DNA of 64,000 bases from Lachnospiraceae bacterium YSB2008 (GTDB lineage: Bacteria; Bacillota; Clostridia; Lachnospirales; Lachnospiraceae): NCBI GenBank assembly GCA_000687655.1, contig JHWR01000005.1:1-64000 (forward strand), read 5' to 3'. The notes beneath the pieces are model-generated. The model searched no databases. It was not told the origin of the DNA and was given only the letters and a program-made list of their open reading frames with translations. The position numbers were made by a program, and so were the translations under genes. Each line of letters begins with the position of its first letter. Position 1 is the first letter of the stretch. Positions 49,326 through 57,774 of this stretch are shown here, piece after piece.

Positions 49326-51920
49326 TTAATAAACCTTATGGAATGTGTGATCATTCGATTCATTTACATAAACGCTGCCTGCGTTATAAACCGTCTTGTC
49401 ACCGTCAACGGTCCATTTACCTTCAGAAAGCTTATATCTTACACCCTTTGTAAGAGGAATCAGCATTTCAGGAGGAATAGTGTTCGTCTTCATCCACTCT
49501 GCTTTAAGCTCGAATGTAAATGTATAAATATTTCCTGCTTCATCCTCAGCCTTAACTACATAGATCACAGCCCTGCCGTTTGCAGAAAGCTTAACCAGAG
49601 CTTCTGATCCTGTGAATTTAACCTTCTGTCCATTTACAAGGACATTCAGAAGATGTTCATCCATAATTGAAAATGAAATGTCATCTGCATATACAGGTCC
49701 GCCGCCCAGAAGGTTTATAGGATTTCCGTCACCATCGAAGGAACCGAAGGTCTTGAGTATCGGCTCTTCAGGATCAATCTTAAGTATATCCTTGAAGTTT
49801 ACAGCGCCTGTACGTGCGCCGTCCTTGATTCTCTCAAGATAAACATACTTGATTGAGCTGTTATAAAGCACTGAATCACTGTATCCGCCGTTCGGAAGAA
49901 CCGATATAAGGAATCCCGGAGGAGCCTTAACTGTAACCGTATCAACGAAGTAACCGTTATTTCCTACCTCACCCTCTATTCCGTAAGCATGTGAAGGTGG
50001 ATCAAGATATCCGATAGTGAAGTTTGCTGTTGTCTCAGCTCTGAGGAACTTACTTGTTTCAGGAACTATAGCCTTAACTGTGTAATTACCAGGCTGTGTA
50101 GGTTTATCTGTAACATAAGGTGAATCCGTACCTCTGTTCTTATACATGAAGAATATTTTTCCGTCGGAATCTGTAGTAGCCTTCGGATTAATACCTACAT
50201 TGTAGTAATTAAATGAAGCAATACTGAGCTGGAGTGACGGAGCCTTCTTTGCTATAGGCTCTTCCTCTTCTTCCTTGGCATCGTTCGGATGCTGAAGTAC
50301 AAAGAGAAGTGTGTAGGTATTTCCTGACATATCATAAGCTGTAACTGTACAGTTCTTTGGATTTCCTTCTTCTGCAACGAAGGTAAGCTTTGCCTGTCCG
50401 TTAGCGTCTATTCCGTTTCCTATGGTCAGGTTTGAACCCTGCTCAGCGCCACCGGCTGAGATCTTATCAAAATGATCATCCTTAAGTGTAAGCTCAACCT
50501 TTTCAGCTGTTACAGTACTTTCATTCTTAATGGCAGTAGCCTTGCCGTCAACAAGAGGATTGGCTGTTGTAAGTGTCGGTGGAACTGCATCAAAGATTAT
50601 CTCTTCATCAGGAAGGTAATCCATAAATGGATTCCACTCAGTCTGAGCTCCGGTATCGCTTTTCTGAAGAAAGAATACCGTATCCTCATTTATATATGAA
50701 TCATCACCATACAGATCATTCTCGCCAAGTGAAATGCTGCTCTGGAAGTTCCTCTCATCTTCACCATCATCTCCGCCCATTTCCAAATACACTTTAAAGC
50801 CACTCGCAGGCTTTACTGTAATGGCATCCTTGGCATAATGGCCATTGGTCAGTCCGTCTATGGTTATAGGATTATTTGGAAGATCCATGTATATTATCTT
50901 CAGTTGTCCTATATCTGTTCCCAAAATCTCTTTGTATTTAGGGGTTGCATCAGCACTTACACGAACCATATAGTCGTATGAATAAGACGTATCCGGTGAA
51001 TCTACACCCCAGTCATCATCCATATATTCGATAGAAATCGTACCGTCATAATCTGTAGGAAGCTGTGCATTTATCTTATTTTTGATTGCTGTATCACTGA
51101 AAGTTGTTCCAACATAGATATCATCAAATGTGATAGGTGAAAGAGTGATAGGTGTCCTGACAACTTCCTCAGCTGTACCGTCAACAGCATCGGTTATTTC
51201 TCTTTCAATACCGTTATAAGATAGAGTGAATTTACCGCCGGTTGAAGTAATAGTTGTATTTGCTGCAGTAGCAACAACCTTGTTTGTGAGATTCTCAGTA
51301 TTATTCTTATTAAAACTTCCGCTAACCTTTATTGTTCCGGTTCCCGCAGGATTATTAGTTCCTGTAGTAACATTATTCGCATTGATGGTTCCGTTATTTG
51401 TAATAGTGACACCATCAAAATCAGAAGCCAGGTTGAAAGTTGTACCTGTGATAGTTCCGTTATTTGTTACATTTGCGCCTGCGACGCCTGCTCCTGTCTT
51501 TATAGATGAAGTCGTCAGCGTCTTTCCTGCTTCAATTGTGACACCTGCACCTGCCCCCATTGTTATTGAATTGATATTCGTATTGGTCTGAATATCAAGA
51601 GTAGTATTGCCCTCCATTGAAATTGATGCACCTTCAACAAACTGACTGGTATTTTCTCCAATTTCATCTCCATTACCTGAAAACTCTCTGGTCCTTACAA
51701 TGTTGGGAGTTCCACCGGCATCAGGATTTGTTTCCATGTAGAAAGTTCCATTACCACCGTTATCCTTACTCAATGTGAATGTCGAGTCTGACTCTGAAAT
51801 CCTACCGGCCCGAACCTCACTATTCGTCGGGTATGTCACAACCGTAGCAACCACGAGCATGAAAGCAACAAGGATGCTCAGAAACTGCGTTTTTCGTTTT
51901 CTTTTATCAAATCTATCCAT
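49326..51920 (-). CDS. Large secreted repeat protein between FecR-domain protein and CHASE2 cyclase
   Basis: An 864-residue exported protein. Sec signal (about 1-38: Lys/Arg-rich start, FLSILVAFMLVVATVV, then VRA). Residues about 95-215 are Asn/Thr/Gly-rich with recurring NNGTI-type turns (VTNNGTITGT, VTITNNGTINANN), a pattern expected of a right-handed beta-helix. The remainder holds several bacterial Ig-like or cadherin-like modules, for example TAEKVELTLKDDHFDKISAG and YADDISFSIMDEHLLNVLV, each beginning with a 'D-H' strand pair. There is no clear sortase motif or C-terminal helix. AAGGAGG precedes the ATG. It is probably a secreted or wall-associated ligand or matrix protein for the adjacent sensors. 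Confidence 0.75.
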   Translation of the reverse strand: MDRFDKRKRKTQFLSILVAFMLVVATVVTYPTNSEVRAGRISESDSTFTLSKDNGGNGTFYMETNPDAGGTPNIVRTREFSGNGDEIGENTSQFVEGASISMEGNTTLDIQTNTNINSITMGAGAGVTIEAGKTLTTSSIKTGAGVAGANVTNNGTITGTTFNLASDFDGVTITNNGTINANNVTTGTNNPAGTGTIKVSGSFNKNNTENLTNKVVATAANTTITSTGGKFTLSYNGIEREITDAVDGTAEEVVRTPITLSPITFDDIYVGTTFSDTAIKNKINAQLPTDYDGTISIEYMDDDWGVDSPDTSYSYDYMVRVSADATPKYKEILGTDIGQLKIIYMDLPNNPITIDGLTNGHYAKDAITVKPASGFKVYLEMGGDDGEDERNFQSSISLGENDLYGDDSYINEDTVFFLQKSDTGAQTEWNPFMDYLPDEEIIFDAVPPTLTTANPLVDGKATAIKNESTVTAEKVELTLKDDHFDKISAGGAEQGSNLTIGNGIDANGQAKLTFVAEEGNPKNCTVTAYDMSGNTYTLLFVLQHPNDAKEEEEEPIAKKAPSLQLSIASFNYYNVGINPKATTDSDGKIFFMYKNRGTDSPYVTDKPTQPGNYTVKAIVPETSKFLRAETTANFTIGYLDPPSHAYGIEGEVGNNGYFVDTVTVKAPPGFLISVLPNGGYSDSVLYNSSIKYVYLERIKDGARTGAVNFKDILKIDPEEPILKTFGSFDGDGNPINLLGGGPVYADDISFSIMDEHLLNVLVNGQKVKFTGSEALVKLSANGRAVIYVVKAEDEAGNIYTFTFELKAEWMKTNTIPPEMLIPLTKGVRYKLSEGKWTVDGDKTVYNAGSVYVNESNDHTFHKVY

Positions 51921-51932
51921 TTAACATCCTCC

Positions 51933-52814
51933 TTACTTCCATTCTATGGTCGTATCCTCTTCGATTTCTTTATCGAAATCCCACTGCCAACTTCCGCTTG
52001 CTGCAGGTGAAAGGGTAGGCTTGGTTGCCTTATCACCCTTGTCTATTACCTGAGTTCCGAATACTGAACCATTGTACATAAATGTAACGATTACCTTATT
52101 TCCAAGACCAAGTGCAACGTCACGTCCGTCATCCTTGGCATCCTGCACTACCTCTATAACTGTTGGAGGTATGGTTGAGAAGTCAATATCTGTAGGATCG
52201 GATACATAATCTGTTGTCTTACCGTCTTCGTAGATAAGAACTTCCTTACCCTTTTCTACATATACTTCTTCATCAGAAACTGTTCCGTCCTTATATCTGA
52301 GTCTTGTAGCAACCTTACCTTCGAATACTACTACTCTTGTATAACGAACGCCGTCCACGATGTAATAGTAAACATAGTACATAGTACCTCTGACAGACAT
52401 CGTAGAGTTCGGTGTATTAATATCATAAGATGAATCATTGGAAAGCTTGTTCCTGATATCATTTGTTATACCGCCGGACTTAAGCTCTATGGAAGTCTTG
52501 CTGTTCTTGCTGTTACCTTTTGCAACAAGGTCGATCTCTGTACCCTCATCAAGATAGATGAACTTATCCTCATCTGCCATAAGAGACATCTTACCTGTAT
52601 TGAGCTTAATATTATCACCCGACTCAAGTACCATATTTGTGTATGGAGTGATACTGCCCTTCTTATCTCTTGTTACAGATCCATCGCCGTCAAATTCATA
52701 TATCTTCAGAAGCCTGTAATTATTTCTCTTTCTGAAGAAAAACAGAGCGCCAAAGCCGATAAGCACAACAGCAACAACAATTCCTACGATAACTCCGATC
52801 TTTTTATTACTCAT
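51933..52814 (-). CDS. Single-pass membrane protein with extracellular FecR domain
   Basis: A 293-residue protein. One transmembrane helix (about 6-28) is followed by Arg-rich stop-transfer residues and a FecR domain (about 38-190). The family pattern is an initial SGDNIKLNTG-type strand set, then INTPNSTMSVRGTMYYV and a VVVFEGKV strand. The C-terminal 60 residues (VTFMYNGSVFGTQVIDKGDK) look like an InlB-type repeat. FecR domains outside TonB systems are found beside CHASE2 proteins in many bacteria. First gene of the cassette; AGAGG 5 nt before the ATG. Confidence 0.85.
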   Translation of the reverse strand: MSNKKIGVIVGIVVAVVLIGFGALFFFRKRNNYRLLKIYEFDGDGSVTRDKKGSITPYTNMVLESGDNIKLNTGKMSLMADEDKFIYLDEGTEIDLVAKGNSKNSKTSIELKSGGITNDIRNKLSNDSSYDINTPNSTMSVRGTMYYVYYYIVDGVRYTRVVVFEGKVATRLRYKDGTVSDEEVYVEKGKEVLIYEDGKTTDYVSDPTDIDFSTIPPTVIEVVQDAKDDGRDVALGLGNKVIVTFMYNGSVFGTQVIDKGDKATKPTLSPAASGSWQWDFDKEIEEDTTIEWK

Positions 52815-52962
52815 AAAAACCTCTTTTAAAAATTAATATCTTCGTTCAGATATGAACCTTTTAACCCGAGTATATAATACTATAAATAATGTTTTTTTAC
52901 ACCTGTTTTTTGATTTACTATTGTATAAAATACATCCCTCCTATCGCGCGAGTGTGCATCCC

Positions 52963-52991
52963 TATAATAGGGAACTGCGTTCCCTATTATA
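52963..52991. repeat. Perfect 13-bp inverted repeat upstream of the FecR gene
   Basis: TATAATAGGGAAC and its complement GTTCCCTATTATA are separated by TGC. It lies immediately beyond the cstA terminator, so two hairpins occur back to back within 60 bp. A tri-nucleotide loop and long A/T-rich arms fit either an operator or the 3' end of a small transcript. Confidence 0.55.
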
Positions 52992-52996
52992 CAAAA

Positions 52997-53020
52997 AGGC
53001 ACCCGCCGAAGCGGATGCCT
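52997..53020 (-). terminator. Terminator of cstA
   Basis: Stem AGGCATCCGC/GCGGGTGCCT on minus with a TTCG tetraloop and TTTTTG after it, 22 bp past the cstA stop. One mismatch in the stem. Confidence 0.88.
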
Positions 53021-53042
53021 GAATTAATCAATAATGCTTATA

Positions 53043-54806
53043 TTAAGCAGCCTTTTTCTCCTTGGCCTGCTTTGCAAGATTAACGAATGAATATACGGCA
53101 AGCACGAGAGCCAGCACTACGAGAAGTGCAGCAAGGAGTGCCTGAATATATACCCATATATCTGCATCTGCAGTGCCGAAAAGCTTAACCTTGCCCATAA
53201 TGGTCTGGATCAGTGAGCAGATAGTAACGATGAGCATGAATACCATAGGTATGTAGAACATCTTGTTATTTCTGCCGACCTTGCCGAGCCATGTACAAAC
53301 TGCAAGAAGTCCGACTGCTGCAAGAAGCTGGTTAGCTGCTCCGAAGAGTGGCCATATCTTTGCATAACCTGTCATACCGAGACCAACGCCGAGTACAACT
53401 GTTACGACTGTTGCGAAATAAGGGTTGCAGAGGAATTTCTTAGCTCCTGTAACGTCCTTAACTGTCTCGTCAGGTGCAAGCCAGAATTCCTGGAACATAT
53501 AACGAGCAAGTCTTGTTGCAGTATCAAGTGATGTAAGACAGAATACTGAAACTGCAAGAACAAACATACTGTAGATAATGCCTACCAGTGGGCTGTTCTC
53601 TCCTGCAAATGTACCGACCATCTTTGAGATACCGCCGGCGAAAACTGCTGTAGGGCTTGTAAGACCTGTTGCTGCAAGAGCCTCTTTATCTACATTTACT
53701 GTATGCCATACGAAACCTACTGCACAGAGTGATATAACTGCAACAACGCACTCGATGAGCATAGAACCGTATGCAACAGGACGTGCATTCTTCTCGTTAT
53801 CGATCTGCTTTGAAGTTGTTCCTGAAGAAACAAGTGAATGGAAACCTGATATAGCTCCGCAGGCAATGGTTACGAAGAGTGCCGGGAAGAGGCTTCCTGT
53901 CGCGAACAGTCCATTTGTGTCTGTAATCTTCCAACTTGAGAATGCAGGAATATCAAGGTGTCCCTGACCTGCTATGCTTGCTCCTATTATTGCAATGACT
54001 GCAACACCTATCATGAAGTAAAGCAGGAATGAGCTTAAGTAATCTCTTGGCTGGAGAAGTATCCATACAGGAGTTACCGAAGCTACAAGTATATATGCGC
54101 CGAGTATCCACATCCATGCATTGTAGGAAATGGTTATAGGGCAGAATTTCATTCCTATAGCAACTATGGCTATGATGCCGATGACACCGATGATTGATGC
54201 CGGTCCTATAGGCATGTTCTTACGATAAACAAGGAAGCCGAATACTATAGCAAGAACTATGAAAAGTATTGAAATCATAGCTGTCTGCTGGTGAGCAAGG
54301 AGTGCTGCTCCCTCAACCGGAACACCTGCTGCGGTTGTGCTTCCAAATGTACTTGCTACTATAGAGCTGAAGGCTGCTACTACGAGAAGCAGAGTAAGAT
54401 ATCCGAAAACTATGAATATCTTCTTGGCAAGATTGCCCATAGCATCCTCGATAACCTCTCCTATCGACTGGCCCTGATGACGTATCGATGCGAAAAGTGC
54501 ACCGTAATCATGTACGCCTCCGAAGAAGATACCACCGATGAGAACCCAGAGAAGAACAGGAACCCATCCGAATATAGCTGCCTGAATCGGTCCATTTATA
54601 GGTCCCGCACCGGCTATAGATGAGAAGTGATGTCCCATAAGAACAGGTGTCTTGGCAGGAACATAGTCAACTCCGTCCTCCATGTCATGTGCAGGAGTCG
54701 TCTTCTTTGGATCGATCCCCCACTGCTCTGCGAGCCATTTTCCGTAGAAAATATAGCCACAGGCTAAAACTGCGATACTGATGATAAGTATCAATGCTGC
54801 ATTCAT
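53043..54806 (-). CDS. cstA: Carbon starvation protein CstA family transporter
   Basis: A 587-residue integral membrane protein with about 16 hydrophobic helices. Family landmarks are the start MNAALILIISIAVLACGYIF, the conserved GHHFSSIAGAGPINGP, GGVHDYGALFASIRHQGQSI and FHSLVSSGTTSKQ. CstA and its relatives import peptides or pyruvate during carbon limitation. GAGG precedes the ATG. It follows a 178-residue gene by 25 bp and has its own terminator. Confidence 0.95.
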   Translation of the reverse strand: MNAALILIISIAVLACGYIFYGKWLAEQWGIDPKKTTPAHDMEDGVDYVPAKTPVLMGHHFSSIAGAGPINGPIQAAIFGWVPVLLWVLIGGIFFGGVHDYGALFASIRHQGQSIGEVIEDAMGNLAKKIFIVFGYLTLLLVVAAFSSIVASTFGSTTAAGVPVEGAALLAHQQTAMISILFIVLAIVFGFLVYRKNMPIGPASIIGVIGIIAIVAIGMKFCPITISYNAWMWILGAYILVASVTPVWILLQPRDYLSSFLLYFMIGVAVIAIIGASIAGQGHLDIPAFSSWKITDTNGLFATGSLFPALFVTIACGAISGFHSLVSSGTTSKQIDNEKNARPVAYGSMLIECVVAVISLCAVGFVWHTVNVDKEALAATGLTSPTAVFAGGISKMVGTFAGENSPLVGIIYSMFVLAVSVFCLTSLDTATRLARYMFQEFWLAPDETVKDVTGAKKFLCNPYFATVVTVVLGVGLGMTGYAKIWPLFGAANQLLAAVGLLAVCTWLGKVGRNNKMFYIPMVFMLIVTICSLIQTIMGKVKLFGTADADIWVYIQALLAALLVVLALVLAVYSFVNLAKQAKEKKAA

Positions 54807-54831
54807 TTTATCGCCTCACTTTCTTAATGAT

Positions 54832-55368
54832 TTACTTAACAGCTGTTTTGCTGAATGCATTCATGTAAAAATCAGAAAGGTGTTTTGCCGCCTTGTTTGT
54901 ATATACTTTTTCATTCTTCAGATCTGCGATTATCATATGTCCCTCGACATGACCTCGTATCGTGAAGAGATAATTCTTCTCATATTTGAACTTCCTCAGA
55001 GCTTTAACAGTCTCTTCGTCCGGAGCCTCACTGCATATAAAGGCAACCGTTACATAGGAATACATATGGTCCTTCTCAGGGAACTTATTCCCTTTACATA
55101 CCAGCTCCGGAGCCATATGCTCCTGCATGAGCCGGGAAGCTTCTTCTATATCGGAAAATGTAATGCTCTCCTTTTCAATAAACAGAATGTGTTCGAACCC
55201 ATGTATGCTCCAGAGATTGGCCTTCGGGCTCAGGACATATTTCTCACTGACCGTCGAGAAATATCCATATGCATAAGGCTTTATCCCGCCTATCTCAAAG
55301 TCCCTGTCTATATCAAAAGATTTCGAATACTCCTCCAGGAGTTTTTCTATATAATCCGTTCTTTCCAT
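54832..55368 (-). CDS. Conserved hypothetical protein upstream of cstA
   Basis: A 178-residue soluble protein that I do not recognise with certainty. It begins MERTDYIEKLLEEYSKSFDI, has a predicted alpha/beta pattern with HILFIEKESIT and VTVAFICSE strands, a basic YEKNYLF segment and HVEGHMIIADLKNEKVYTN, and no signal peptide or membrane helix. Location 25 bp upstream of cstA in the same direction suggests cotranscription and a role connected with CstA transport. A GTGGA site lies 8 nt before the ATG and TATAAT is present about 50 bp upstream. Confidence 0.65.
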   Translation of the reverse strand: MERTDYIEKLLEEYSKSFDIDRDFEIGGIKPYAYGYFSTVSEKYVLSPKANLWSIHGFEHILFIEKESITFSDIEEASRLMQEHMAPELVCKGNKFPEKDHMYSYVTVAFICSEAPDEETVKALRKFKYEKNYLFTIRGHVEGHMIIADLKNEKVYTNKAAKHLSDFYMNAFSKTAVK

Positions 55369-55431
55369 TTTCGTTCCACTTATCTTTTTTAAGTTTTTTC
55401 AAACCAAACCTTATTATATTACTCAAAATTC

Positions 55432-55468
55432 AAAAATACCACCCTATTTTAAATAGGGCGGTATTTTT
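55432..55468. terminator. Hairpin terminator in a divergent intergenic region
   Basis: AAAAATACC-ACCCTATTT pairs with AAATAGGGCGGTATTTTT with one mismatch and a one-base loop, followed on plus by GTTTTTTTT. No gene ends here on either strand, since the flanking genes diverge, so it is an orphan terminator. Confidence 0.75.
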
Positions 55469-55482
55469 GTTTTTTTTACTTA

Positions 55483-55511
55483 GTGACCTTTGTATCATAT
55501 TATTATATAAT
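55483..55511 (+). promoter_or_regulatory. Sigma-A promoter of the GH16 gene
   Basis: -35 GTGACC (55483-55488), 17-bp spacer, perfect -10 TATAAT (55506-55511). Transcription would begin around 55518, giving a leader of about 80 nt that contains the operator at 55549-55570. Confidence 0.7.
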
Positions 55512-55548
55512 CACATACAGACAGGTTCCCTCGGAATCGGATAAAACG

Positions 55549-55570
55549 ATGTGAACGAAACCGTTCACAT
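55549..55570 (+). promoter_or_regulatory. Palindromic operator in the GH16 leader
   Basis: Perfect 9-bp arms ATGTGAACG/CGTTCACAT around AAAC, about 30 bp past the predicted transcription start. The TGTGAACG...CGTTCACA form fits a LacI/GalR-type or cre-like roadblock operator, though the spacing is longer than in a standard cre site. Confidence 0.65.
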
Positions 55571-55596
55571 GCATATACTACAAATGGAGGGCATGT

Positions 55597-57042
55597 ATGA
55601 GAAAGAATACAAAACGTTTCATTTCCCTGCTCACTGCAGGAATAATGATCACATCCGCCGTAACAGGCTGCGGCAAGACCGCTGCAACTGAAGCCCCTAC
55701 AACTGAGGCTACACCTACTGAAGCAGCATCTCTTGCAACAGACGTTTCAGAAGATGAGATCGAAGCACCTGAAGGATTCCACCTTGTATGGCACGATGAA
55801 TTCAACGGTACAGAGAAGAGACTTAATGAGGATGACTGGAATTATGAAACTCATGAAGTAGGCTGGGTTAACCACGAGCTCCAGGAGTATGTTCCAAGTG
55901 AAGATTATGCATATGTTCAGGACGGCGAGCTTGTTATACAGCCTGTAAAGACAGAGACAGACGGAAAGGTTTCCTACGTTTCCGGAAGAGTTAACACTCA
56001 GAACAAGCATGACTATAAGTACGGCTGGTTCGAGGCAAAGATCAAGTTCCCTAAGGGCAAGGGCTTCCTCCCTGCATTCTGGATGATGCCTCAGGATGAA
56101 GGTTTCTACGGCCAGTGGCCTAAGTGCGGTGAGATCGATATAGCTGAGGTTCTCGGCGACAACACAACCATGAATTACGGAACACTTCATTACGGCGAGC
56201 CACATAAGCAGAATCAGGGTAACTATTCACTTAAGAACGGCGACTTCGCAGATGAATATCATGTATTCGCTATAGAGTGGGAGCCTGGACTTATCAAATG
56301 GTATGTTGACGGTGAACAGTATTATGAGACAAATGACTGGTTCACGGCAGTGGACGGCGAAGAAGAGAAGCCATATCCTGCTCCATTTAATCAGCCATTC
56401 CATGTAATACTTAACGTTGCAGTCGGCGGTGACTGGCCGGGCGATCCTGACGAGTCAACAGTATTTGACGACAGAGCAGCTATGAAGGTTGACTACGTTC
56501 GTATATTCCAGAAGGATGAATATGATGAAAATGTAGAGAAGCCTGTAGTAGAACTTGAGATGCGTGAACCTGATGAAACAGGTAACTTCATCCATAACTC
56601 AGAATTTGCAGACGCAGAGGATCTGGATGATGACAATGACTGGAAGTTCCTTCAGCTTAACGGCGGTGTAGGCGCTGCAGAGATCAAAGACGGCGAGATC
56701 ATCATAACAACTGAGAACGCCGGTGATGAAGAATATTCAATCCAGCTTGTTCAGCCTGAGATGCCTATGTACAACGGTTCAAAGTATAAGTTCAGCTTCG
56801 ATGCATATGCTGATGAACCAAGACAGATGAAGCCGGCTGTTACAGCTCCTGATGAGAACTGGATCAGATACTTCCCTGATACTCCTATCGATCTTGCAAC
56901 CGACTGGAAGACATTCGAATTTGAATTTGAGATGACTGAAAAAGATGATGACAACGGTCGTGTCGAGTTCAACATGGGTGCTCAGGATTCAACAGCAACC
57001 ATCCATATCAAGAACGTAAGACTTGAGCTGGTTGAGGAGTAA
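55597..57042 (+). CDS. Secreted GH16 beta-glucanase lipoprotein with C-terminal carbohydrate-binding module
   Basis: A 481-residue exported enzyme. The signal peptide ends at lipobox VTGC with Cys25, followed by a Thr/Glu/Ala-rich tether to about 55. The GH16 domain (about 60-312) starts LVWHDEFNG and carries the catalytic GEIDIAEVLG, with nucleophile Glu179, Asp181 and acid/base Glu184 in the laminarinase ExDxxE spacing; FHVILNVAVGGDWPG is also typical of beta-1,3-glucanases. Residues about 335-478 form a CBM4/9-type jelly roll (NFIHNSEFADAED, FDAYADEPRQMKP). It should be anchored to the cell and degrade laminarin, lichenan or callose. It has its own promoter, an operator and a terminator. 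Confidence 0.92.
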   Translation: MRKNTKRFISLLTAGIMITSAVTGCGKTAATEAPTTEATPTEAASLATDVSEDEIEAPEGFHLVWHDEFNGTEKRLNEDDWNYETHEVGWVNHELQEYVPSEDYAYVQDGELVIQPVKTETDGKVSYVSGRVNTQNKHDYKYGWFEAKIKFPKGKGFLPAFWMMPQDEGFYGQWPKCGEIDIAEVLGDNTTMNYGTLHYGEPHKQNQGNYSLKNGDFADEYHVFAIEWEPGLIKWYVDGEQYYETNDWFTAVDGEEEKPYPAPFNQPFHVILNVAVGGDWPGDPDESTVFDDRAAMKVDYVRIFQKDEYDENVEKPVVELEMREPDETGNFIHNSEFADAEDLDDDNDWKFLQLNGGVGAAEIKDGEIIITTENAGDEEYSIQLVQPEMPMYNGSKYKFSFDAYADEPRQMKPAVTAPDENWIRYFPDTPIDLATDWKTFEFEFEMTEKDDDNGRVEFNMGAQDSTATIHIKNVRLELVEE

Positions 57043-57047
57043 TATTT

Positions 57048-57078
57048 AAGAAGGAGAGCTTTTCGCTCTCCTTCTTTT
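57048..57078 (+). terminator. Terminator of the GH16 gene
   Basis: Perfect 12-bp stem AAGAAGGAGAGC/GCTCTCCTTCTT with a 5-nt loop and a T-run, 6 bp past the stop. Also placed to stop minus-strand transcripts of trkA. Confidence 0.9.
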
Positions 57079-57112
57079 AGTATGCAAATATGATGTTCTG
57101 TACTACCTGTTT

Positions 57113-57757
57113 CTACTTCAAGTATTTGAGGTCTGACTTCTCGAGTATTACAAGAAGTTCTGTATCATCTTCAAGTGGTCGTTCCGGATCGATGAATGAA
57201 CGCATCTCGCTGTGGTCCTTGACAGCAACTACATTTATACGATACTTACCTCTGAGGTCAAGTTCTACGAGATTCTTGCCTATCCATTCAGGCTTAGGCT
57301 TGATTTCAAGAAGACAGAGATTGTCATCTATATCGAAATATTCAAGGAACGTATCCATAAGGATTGACTTGGCAGTTCTATGACCGGATTCCTCTTCAGG
57401 ATACAGTATCTTATCTGCTCCTATCTTTGAAAGTATCTGACCCATACGATGGTCAGAAGCCTTTGCCATAACATAAGGAACTCCAACTTCTTTTGCAACC
57501 ATTACCGACATAACACTTGCTGTAAGATCTGAACCCATAGCTACAACAACGGTATCCATGTTTTGGAGATCCAGTCCCTTCAGTGAATCAGCACTTGCAA
57601 CATCTGCTTCGACCGCATATGTAACATTATCTGCTATAGATGCTATAAGCTCGGGATTCTTATCCACCGCCATAACATCTGCTCCCATCTCATAAAGAGA
57701 CTCTGCAAGTTTTCTTCCGAATCGGCCAAGGCCGATAACTGCTACCTGTTTTGCCAT
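57113..57757 (-). CDS. ktrA: Potassium uptake regulatory subunit, TrkA/KtrA family
   Basis: A 214-residue cytosolic RCK protein that gates the membrane channel in response to nucleotides. The RCK-N Rossmann fold starts VAVIGLGRFGRKLAESL with GxGxxG, then DVMAVDKNPE and ADVASADSL; the RCK-C domain covers about 135-214. It lies 17 bp behind the ktrB-like gene in one operon. AAAGGA precedes the ATG. A KtrA assignment fits the length (single RCK unit) better than the duplicated TrkA of enterobacteria. Confidence 0.93.
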   Translation of the reverse strand: MAKQVAVIGLGRFGRKLAESLYEMGADVMAVDKNPELIASIADNVTYAVEADVASADSLKGLDLQNMDTVVVAMGSDLTASVMSVMVAKEVGVPYVMAKASDHRMGQILSKIGADKILYPEEESGHRTAKSILMDTFLEYFDIDDNLCLLEIKPKPEWIGKNLVELDLRGKYRINVVAVKDHSEMRSFIDPERPLEDDTELLVILEKSDLKYLK

Positions 57758-57774
57758 AATACATTTCCTTTCAT

